The translations under genes were made by a program, and so were the position numbers. Below, one piece after another: positions 58,601 to 64,000 of a stretch of 64,000 nt of DNA. Within the stretch, counting starts at the first letter, position 1. Every line of letters begins with the position of its first letter. This stretch comes from Tropicimonas_B omnivorans (GTDB taxonomy: Bacteria; Pseudomonadota; Alphaproteobacteria; Rhodobacterales; Rhodobacteraceae): the NCBI RefSeq assembly GCF_031846565.1, contig NZ_JAVRHL010000001.1:310001-374000 (forward strand), given 5' to 3'. The notes under the pieces were generated by a model. That model did no database searches and was not told the origin of the DNA. It saw nothing but the letters and a program-made list of their open reading frames with translations.

Positions 58601-61168
58601 GACACCGCGCGCCTGCGCATCGTGCCCCGCTTCGACGGCACCGCCCTCGTGACGGTGCTGACGAACCGGCTGGTCGGGATGGAAACCGTCGCGGCGAAGG
58701 CCGGGGAAGAGACGGTCATCGAGCTTCCGGTGACGGAGGAATGGGGCGCCGGCGCCTATGTCGCCGCGTCCCTGGTGCGGGGCGTGTCGGAAACGGACGG
58801 CCGCGATCCAGTGCGCGCGCTCGGCCTTGCCCACGCCTCCGTCGATCCCGGGGCCCGTGCGCTCGTCGCATCCATCGAGGCGCCGGAGACGGCGCGCCCG
58901 CGGACGCCCCTCGACGTTGCCCTGAACGTGACGGGGATCGCCCCCGGCGAGACGGCCTATGCCACGATCGCCGCGGTCGATCAGGGTATCCTGAACCTCA
59001 CCTCCTTCGAGGCGCCGGACCCACGCGAGCACTATTTCGGGCAGCAGCGCCTCGGCGTGGCCCTGCGTGACATCTATGGCCGCCTGATCGACGGGCGGAC
59101 GGGAGAGATGGGCGCGCTCCGGTCCGGCGGGGATGCGATGGCGCAGCTGCGGATGCAGGCGCCACCGCCGCAGGAGGAACTGGTCGCCTATTTCTCCGGC
59201 CCCGTCGAAGTCGGTGAGGACGGCACGGCCCGCGCGACCTTCGACATGCCGAGCTTCAACGGCCAGGTAAAACTGATGGCCGTCGTGTGGTCGGCATCGG
59301 GTGTGGGGTCGGCCGAGGACGAGGTTCTGGTGCGCGATCCGGTGGTGGTGAATGCGGGCCTGCCCCGCTTCATGGCGCCAGGGGACACGTCGCGCCTGCG
59401 GCTCGAGCTCACCCATGCGGAGGGGCCCACAGGCATTGCCCAGGTCGAGGTCACGGCGGAGGGTGCGTCGCTCGATCTGCCCGACGATTTCGGCGAGGTG
59501 GAGCTCGCCGAGGGGCAGTCGCGCGTGATCGAGATCCCGGTGACGGCCGGCGATCCGGGTCTGGCGACGATCGATGTCTCGCTCTTGCCGCCCGGCGCAG
59601 AGACCTGGCGGGACAAGCCGCTGACCCTGCCGGTCGAGGTGAACGATCCCGAGATCGCACGCCGCACCCGCCTCTCCCTCGCGCCCGGACAGACGCTGAC
59701 GCTCGGGGCCGACGCCTTCGCCGGGTTCGTCCCCGGCACCGGCACCGCAACCGTCGCTCTGGGCCCCGTCGCCCGGTTCGATGCGCCGGGGCTCCTGACG
59801 GCGCTCGGCCGGTACCCGTACGGCTGCACGGAGCAGGTGGTGAGCGCTGCCATGCCGCTGCTCTACTTCTCCGAGATGGCGTCGATGCTGGATCTGCCGG
59901 GGCAGGAAACGGTGCCGAAGCGGATCGAGGGGGCCGTCACGCGCGTCCTCGCCCGCCAATCCGCCGGCGGCGGCTTCGGACTGTGGCAGCCGCTGGACGG
60001 CAATCTCTGGCTCGACGCCTATGCGACGGACTTTCTTTCCCGCGCGCGCGCTGGCGGGATCGACGTTCCGGAAGAAGCCTTCACCCGCGCCCTCGACAAC
60101 CTTCAGAACAAGGTCAACATCGCCCCCGATTTCGATGCCGGGACGAACGAGGGCGGGGTCGATCTGGCCTATGCGCTCATGGTCCTGGCGCGGGAGGGAA
60201 AGGCCGCCATCGGCGATCTGCGCTACTATGCCGATGCCAAGGGGCGGGACTTCGGAACACCCCTCGCCGCGGCCCAGATCGGCGCGGCGCTGGCGATGTA
60301 CGGCGATCCGGAGCGCGCGGATGCGATGTTCGTCCGCGCCGCCACGATGCTGGACCGGACGGAAGACCCGGAGCGCGCGATCTGGCGGAGCGATTACGGC
60401 ACAAGCCTGCGTGACGCGGCCGGCCTTCTCGCCCTTGCCGCCGGCGCCGGAAGCGAGGCGGTGGACACAGACGCTCTCGCGGCCCGTGTCACGGCGCCGG
60501 GCCGGACCCGATCGACGCAGGAAGCCGTCTGGACGCTCCTGGCCGCGCGGGCGGTCGGCGATGCCGTCGCCGCCTCCGGCCTCGAGGTGAACGGCGCCCC
60601 GGCAGGCGATGCCCTTGTCCGGGTGCTGGAGGACGACGCGGCCCGCTCTCCCCTGACCGTCACGAATGGCGGCAGCACGGAGACGGACATCACGCTCACG
60701 GCCTTCGGCGTTCCGGAGGCGGACGAGCCGGAGGGCGGCTCCGGCTACCGGATCGAGCGGGAGTACTACACGACCGAGGGTGCGCCGGCCGATCCGTCCA
60801 CCGTGGCCCAGGGGGAGCGCCTCGTCGCCGTCCTCACCGTGACGCCCTTCGGGGATCAGGAGGCGCGGCTGATGGTCGATGATCCGCTGCCCGCCGGCTT
60901 CGAGATCGACAACCCGAACCTCCTGCGCGGGGGGGACATCCGGGAGCTTCCCTGGCTGGAGCCTGCCGAGACGCAGCATGCGGAGTTCCGGGAGGATCGG
61001 TTCCTCGCTCAGGTGGACTGGCGGTCCGGCTATCCGTTCCGCATCGCCTACATCGTCCGCGCCGTCTCCCCCGGCACCTACCGCCACCCCGCCGCGCTGG
61101 TGGAGGACATGTACCGGCCCGAGTTCCGCGGGCGCACCGGCGTCGGCACCGTCACGGTGAACGAGTGA
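55697..61168 (+). CDS. Alpha-2-macroglobulin family protein with PAN domain and thioester
   Basis: Large periplasmic protease trap of the bacterial A2M (YfhM-like) family. The 1823-residue protein has a signal peptide (cleavage after TTGALA) and, unlike E. coli YfhM, no lipobox; a PAN/Apple-like domain (about residues 35-80, with paired Cys in ACRGACTADAECGAF); macroglobulin repeats, including GAYRAGETVHATTLVRDG; an A2M motif (VATFDMPSFNGQV-like) and a GCTEQ thioester (Cys near 1377) in the alpha-toroid domain. GGGAGGA precedes the ATG at 55697. Its stop overlaps pbpC by 4 bases, a pairing conserved widely and tied to cell-wall repair. Confidence 0.93.
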   Translation: MLRPILAIIAFAALTTGALAQGPSEAPPIPERRIVVEEGTDFPGGDLRSIFDTTFEACRGACTADAECGAFTFNTRSNSCFPKRSVEGRAPYDGALSARLVEAGAEAIALAEQRAADLGDLPRSDLEAAREEALALPRRYPATERQVPELIALAANARSRNDVAAALALTGEGAARTGRADLWLDHAKAALVAAQRDGDTRQYAQTAINAALNAYLRSDEPSLGAAALDTLAAALERSGRGRDTIPVRRLAADLAPDGARDTALNEAIGQFGFRITETRAESDPAMPRICATFSESLARGVDFEPYVQVPGTSVTVEAEDQELCLEGVSHGDRYSITFRAGLPAEDGQTMARDATVTLYVRDRTPGVRFPGRAYVLPKTGDPGLPVVTVNLSEIDLTLYSIPDRNLRELMVDDLFGRNLQPWNEEEMQGTLSDVVWSGTGEVGEELNADVTTRLPMGEAIGALPAGLYALQASVPGADPYDTPPATQWFVISDIGLASYEGTDGTHVFARSLADGTPSEGLSVQLVSRSNRVLGEAETDEAGHAVFAPGLSQGRDGAAPALVVAEARTDGGAEDMAFLSLTDPEFDLADRGVAGRAAPGPLDVFLTTDRGAYRAGETVHATTLVRDGQADAVRDLPLTAILIRPDGVEYSRIASTDGVAGGHVFNLPVASAAPRGTWRLDIHVDPERPALASQPLLVEDFLPERIDVTPSLPDGPLALDGRPPLRVQADYLFGAPGADLSVEGEVLIAARRTLEDWPGYVFGQPDDSFSGRAASLASARTGADGAVAIPLEFPDFVPPPLPLEARVTVRVTEGSGRPVERRITAPIEREAPVIGIRTRFDETAPEGGPAGFDVIAVGPDGAPVPMQAEWALNRLETRYQWYSEYGDWSWEPVTRRVRVATGRIALGEEPAGIEAPVEWGQYELVVERTDGAYVAASAEFSAGWYAAPDASETPDMLEVSLDRERYAEGDTARLRIVPRFDGTALVTVLTNRLVGMETVAAKAGEETVIELPVTEEWGAGAYVAASLVRGVSETDGRDPVRALGLAHASVDPGARALVASIEAPETARPRTPLDVALNVTGIAPGETAYATIAAVDQGILNLTSFEAPDPREHYFGQQRLGVALRDIYGRLIDGRTGEMGALRSGGDAMAQLRMQAPPPQEELVAYFSGPVEVGEDGTARATFDMPSFNGQVKLMAVVWSASGVGSAEDEVLVRDPVVVNAGLPRFMAPGDTSRLRLELTHAEGPTGIAQVEVTAEGASLDLPDDFGEVELAEGQSRVIEIPVTAGDPGLATIDVSLLPPGAETWRDKPLTLPVEVNDPEIARRTRLSLAPGQTLTLGADAFAGFVPGTGTATVALGPVARFDAPGLLTALGRYPYGCTEQVVSAAMPLLYFSEMASMLDLPGQETVPKRIEGAVTRVLARQSAGGGFGLWQPLDGNLWLDAYATDFLSRARAGGIDVPEEAFTRALDNLQNKVNIAPDFDAGTNEGGVDLAYALMVLAREGKAAIGDLRYYADAKGRDFGTPLAAAQIGAALAMYGDPERADAMFVRAATMLDRTEDPERAIWRSDYGTSLRDAAGLLALAAGAGSEAVDTDALAARVTAPGRTRSTQEAVWTLLAARAVGDAVAASGLEVNGAPAGDALVRVLEDDAARSPLTVTNGGSTETDITLTAFGVPEADEPEGGSGYRIEREYYTTEGAPADPSTVAQGERLVAVLTVTPFGDQEARLMVDDPLPAGFEIDNPNLLRGGDIRELPWLEPAETQHAEFREDRFLAQVDWRSGYPFRIAYIVRAVSPGTYRHPAALVEDMYRPEFRGRTGVGTVTVNE

Positions 61169-63192
61169 GGAAAGCCGCCCTTGGCCTCGCGGGGCTCGCC
61201 CTTGTGCTGGGTCTCGGGGCGGCTCTGCGGGACGGGCTTGATCGCTGGGTGGATCGCACGGTCCTGCCGCCTCTGACGGCCGAGCTGTCCCAGGAAGTGC
61301 TGGACCGCGAGGGCCGCCTGATGCGCGCCTACACGGTGGCAGACGGACGCTGGCGCCTGGGGGCCGGCGCTTCGGACGTCGATCCGCTCTACATCGCGAT
61401 GCTCACCGCCTACGAGGACAGGCGGTTCCGCGATCACCCGGGCATCGATGCCCGTGCCATGCTGCGCGCGGCCCTCTCCGCAGCCAAGGCAGGCCATGTG
61501 GTCTCCGGCGGCTCGACCCTTACGATGCAGGCGGCGCGCCTTCTGGAGGAGAGCGGGACAGGGCGATGGGCCGGCAAGATCAGGCAGGCCCGCGTGGCGC
61601 TTGCCCTGGAGCGGCGGCTGTCCAAGGACGAGGTCCTCCGGCTCTACCTCGACCGGGCGCCGTTCGGCGGAAACCTCGAAGGCGTGCGTGCGGCGACGTT
61701 GGCGTGGTTCGGCAAGGAGCCGCGCCGCCTGACCCCGGCGGAGGCCGCGCTCCTCGTCGCGTTGCCGCAATCCCCGGAGGCCCGCCGCCCGGATCGCGAT
61801 CCCGCCGCCGCGCGCGCCGCCCGCGACCGGGTCCTACTGCGCGCGGTCCGGGCGGGCGTTCTGGACGCGGAGGCCGCGGAGGCGGCGATGCGAAGCCCCG
61901 TGCCCACCCGGCGTCGTGCCTTCCCCGCCCATGCGCCGCATCTGGCGGACCGGCTCAAAGGCAAGGATCCGTCGGCGCAGACGATACGCACCTCTCTCGA
62001 CCTCGGCTTGCAGACCCGCCTCGAGACCCTTGCCACGCGGGCCGCGCGGGACGGGGGCGACCGGCTGTCCGCGGCAATACTCGTGGCCGACCATCGCACC
62101 GGAGAGGTCCTCGCCAGCGTCGGCTCCGCCGGATACCTCTCGATGCGGCGCGGCGGCGCGGTGGACATGACGCGCGCCGTCCGCTCCCCCGGGTCGACGC
62201 TGAAGCCGCTGATCTACGGCCTCGCCTTCGCCCGCGGCCTCGCCCATCCCGAGACGCTGATCGAGGACCGCCCCACCGTCTTCGCCGGCGGCTATGCCCC
62301 GACCAATTTCGACGGCGCCTGGCGCGGCACGATTCGCGTGCGGCAGGCCCTGCAGCTCTCGCTCAACATTCCGGCCGTGGCGCTCACCGAAGCCGTCGGC
62401 CCCGCTCGCCTCCTCGCGCATCTGCGCCGCGCCGGGGCCTCCCCCCGCCTGCCCGGCGGCGAGCCCGGTCTGGCGGTGGCCCTGGGCGGCGTGGGTCTCT
62501 CGCTCGAGGACCTGGTGCGCCTCTACGGCGCCTTGGGACGCGGCGGACGGGAAATGCCGCTGAGCTACACGAGCGCGGTGCCGTCGCAGGGGCGCGAGGT
62601 CCTGCCAGAGGGCGCGGCCTGGCAGGTGGGGCACATCCTCTCCGGCATCGCACCGCCACCGGCCGCCCCGCGCATCCGCCTCGCCTACAAGACCGGCACG
62701 AGCTACGGTCACCGGGACGCCTGGGCCATCGGATATGACGGGCATCACGTGATCGGGGTCTGGCTCGGGCGGCCGGACGGAACGCCGGTGCCTGGCGCGT
62801 TCGGCGGCGATCTCGCCGCGCCGATCCTGTTCGAGGCGTTCGGGCGCCTGAAACCCCGGACAGATCCCCTGCCCCCGCCGCCCGCCTCCGTCCTTCTCGG
62901 ACCGGATCTTCCCGCGCCCCTTCGCCGCTTCGGAGCCGATGGGGGGCCGGAGGCCGACGCGCCGCAACTGTCCTTCCCGCGCGATGGAACGGAGATCGAG
63001 GCAGAGGGACTGCTGGTCCTGAAGGTGCGTGACGGAACGCCGCCCTTCACGTGGCTCGCCGGCGGCGCGCCCGTCGCGACCGGGGAGCGCCGCCGGGAAA
63101 CCGTGATCGACGCGCCCGGCCCAGGGTTCCTGTCCCTGTCGGTGATCGACGCGGAAGGACGGGCCGCGCGGGCGGAGGTCTTCCTGAGATAG
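61165..63192 (+). CDS. pbpC: Penicillin-binding protein 1C
   Basis: Bifunctional peptidoglycan synthase. The 675-residue protein has an N-terminal membrane anchor, a glycosyltransferase domain (TAYEDRRFRDHPG, then GGSTLTMQAARLLE), a transpeptidase domain with SPGSTLKPLIYG (SxxK), SLN and YKTGTSYGHRDAW (KTG), and a PBP_C C-terminal domain (about 590-675). The start is GTG at 61165, overlapping the A2M stop (GTGA). The coupling suggests joint action after peptidoglycan damage. Confidence 0.95.
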   Translation: MRKAALGLAGLALVLGLGAALRDGLDRWVDRTVLPPLTAELSQEVLDREGRLMRAYTVADGRWRLGAGASDVDPLYIAMLTAYEDRRFRDHPGIDARAMLRAALSAAKAGHVVSGGSTLTMQAARLLEESGTGRWAGKIRQARVALALERRLSKDEVLRLYLDRAPFGGNLEGVRAATLAWFGKEPRRLTPAEAALLVALPQSPEARRPDRDPAAARAARDRVLLRAVRAGVLDAEAAEAAMRSPVPTRRRAFPAHAPHLADRLKGKDPSAQTIRTSLDLGLQTRLETLATRAARDGGDRLSAAILVADHRTGEVLASVGSAGYLSMRRGGAVDMTRAVRSPGSTLKPLIYGLAFARGLAHPETLIEDRPTVFAGGYAPTNFDGAWRGTIRVRQALQLSLNIPAVALTEAVGPARLLAHLRRAGASPRLPGGEPGLAVALGGVGLSLEDLVRLYGALGRGGREMPLSYTSAVPSQGREVLPEGAAWQVGHILSGIAPPPAAPRIRLAYKTGTSYGHRDAWAIGYDGHHVIGVWLGRPDGTPVPGAFGGDLAAPILFEAFGRLKPRTDPLPPPPASVLLGPDLPAPLRRFGADGGPEADAPQLSFPRDGTEIEAEGLLVLKVRDGTPPFTWLAGGAPVATGERRRETVIDAPGPGFLSLSVIDAEGRAARAEVFLR

Positions 63193-63255
63193 GCAAGGCG
63201 GGACGGCCCTCGCCCGACCGGCCGTTCAGCCGGGCCTCGGCCAGCTTCGTGCCCC

Positions 63256-63702
63256 CTACCCGGCCGCCTTCCGCAACGCCTGGTCCAGCGCTGCCGAGAA
63301 CCGCGCGCGGTCCGCCTTGGAGAACGGGCGCCCGCCCCCCTGCCGCAAGGGATCGGCCGAGCGTAGGTCGGTCATGAGGTCCCGCGTCGCGAGGACGTTG
63401 CCGATGTTGCGCTCCGTCAACGCCTCGCCGTCCGGCTTGAGGACCGCCGCGCCGCGCGCCACGCAATCGGATGCGAGCGGGATATCAGCGGTCACCACGA
63501 TATCGCCGGCGCCCGCGCGCTCGGATATCCAGCGATCGGCAACATCGAGCCCCTCATCCACGTACACCACCTCGATCAGAGGATTGTCTGACGGCCGGAG
63601 CCCGCCGTTGCAGACGATCTTCATTTCGGCCCCGTGCCGCGTGGCTGCCCGCTCGCATTCGGCCTTCACGGGGCAGGCATCCCCGTCCACGTAAATGGTC
63701 AC
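63256..63702 (-). CDS. YaiI/YqxD family (DUF188) protein
   Basis: The 148-residue protein has the DUF188 motif set: YVDGDACPVKAE at the N-terminus, GDIVVTADIPLASDCVA and GGGRPFSKADRARF. The family may be a PIN-like nuclease; its role is unproven. The start is GTG at 63702 (translated VTIYVDGDA), overlapping the stop of the upstream esterase gene (GTGA). It is convergent with pbpC. Confidence 0.92.
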   Translation of the reverse strand: MTIYVDGDACPVKAECERAATRHGAEMKIVCNGGLRPSDNPLIEVVYVDEGLDVADRWISERAGAGDIVVTADIPLASDCVARGAAVLKPDGEALTERNIGNVLATRDLMTDLRSADPLRQGGGRPFSKADRARFSAALDQALRKAAG

Positions 63703-64000
63703 GGAAGCAGGGCCTCGGCGTGGAAGGCCATATGATCCGCGATGAACGACGAGACGAAGAAGTAGGAATGGTCGTAACCCGGCTGCATCCGGAACGTCCC
63801 CTGCTGGCGCTTCGATGCGATCGCTTCGGCCAGCGCCTCCGGCTTCAGCTTGTCGAGGAACTGGTCCTGCGTGCCCTGGTCGACGAGGACCGGTCCGTTG
63901 AAGCCGACATCGCGCATCAGGAGCGTCGCATCGGCTTTCGCGTGGGCCGCCGGATCGTCGCCGAGATAAGCTGCGAGCTGCCGCTGCCCCCACTCGGACT
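63699..64000 (-). CDS. S-formylglutathione hydrolase, N-terminus outside window
   Basis: Esterase completing glutathione-dependent formaldehyde oxidation. Only the last 100 or so residues are present, running off the right edge. The C-terminal pattern is clear: NGPVLVDQGTQDQFL (catalytic Asp region) and QPGYDHSYFFVSSF with the catalytic His. It is coupled to the DUF188 gene by a 4-base overlap. Confidence 0.88.
   Translation of the reverse strand, partial: SEWGQRQLAAYLGDDPAAHAKADATLLMRDVGFNGPVLVDQGTQDQFLDKLKPEALAEAIASKRQQGTFRMQPGYDHSYFFVSSFIADHMAFHAEALLP

Noticed and set aside
56348..61087. Very long reverse-strand ORF (1579 codons) opposite the A2M gene
   Set aside because: Its product is low-complexity, rich in Arg, Gly and His with no domain, and is the mirror of a high-GC coding frame. 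The forward gene has clear domains.
1..64000. CRISPR arrays, insertion sequences, prophage genes, tRNA or rRNA
   Set aside because: No direct-repeat array, transposase, integrase or phage protein, and no tRNA-like cloverleaf was seen on either strand.

Overview
The window is gene-dense, high-GC chromosomal DNA. It most likely comes from an alphaproteobacterium of the order Rhodobacterales (Rhodobacteraceae/Roseobacter group). I infer this from the ubiquinone-type flavin hydroxylase, the aminotransferase-ftsK-lolA, folK-rpoZ-rsh-DUF2062 and rpsO-pnp gene orders, the three peptide deformylase genes beside fmt, and small families such as DUF6478 and the twin-transmembrane-helix protein next to cobO. 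Base composition and codon use look uniform throughout. I found no insertion sequence, phage, integron, CRISPR array, rRNA or tRNA, so this is core chromosome and not an accessory island.

Layout, left to right. 1-4.2 kb: a peroxiredoxin cut by the window edge, a divergent ferredoxin reductase, rsmD, a TRAP solute-binding protein and lolA. 4.3-8.4 kb: an aminotransferase-ftsK unit. 8.6-13.6 kb: an amidase divergent from a UbiH-type hydroxylase, then a three-gene export unit (small exported CPFC protein, ABC ATPase, FtsX-like permease). 13.7-15.4 kb: alkaline phosphatase with a candidate Pho box. 15.5-18.2 kb: rpsO-pnp. 18.4-23 kb: an RTX-repeat protein, DUF1643 gene, truB, a frameshifted Gfo/Idh dehydrogenase and a HdeD-like membrane protein. 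23-30.7 kb: leuC, an MscS-type channel, a degenerate CPBP protein, ilvD, and a DUF6478 pair.

30.7-38.4 kb: uvrC, an operon of S49 protease, zinc-ribbon mini-protein, Ca/Na antiporter and SDR, then etfBA and the cobO pair. 38.4-44.9 kb: an SDR, an SH3 protein divergent from parC, then DUF898 and M48 protease genes. 44.9-48.8 kb: the folK-rpoZ-rsh-DUF2062 stringent-response unit. 48.8-51.9 kb: NYN nuclease, YqaA-like protein, ispH, DUF3429 and rnhA. 51.8-55.4 kb: three deformylases, fmt and a serine hydrolase. 55.7-63.2 kb: a PAN-containing alpha-2-macroglobulin coupled to penicillin-binding protein 1C. 63.2-64 kb: YaiI/DUF188 and the end of S-formylglutathione hydrolase.

Most of the content is housekeeping: branched-chain amino acid synthesis (leuC, ilvD), translation (rpsO, fmt, def, truB, rsmD), chromosome segregation (ftsK, parC), envelope (lolA, pbpC, A2M), isoprenoid and quinone synthesis, stringent response and DNA repair. 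I see no clear undescribed multi-gene system. The most unusual points are a single-base frameshift in the dehydrogenase next to truB, an rsh gene whose conserved N-terminus has no ordinary start codon, a deformylase paralogue with the catalytic Glu changed to Gln, a CPBP protein lacking several catalytic residues, and the CPFC protein-ABC transporter unit.
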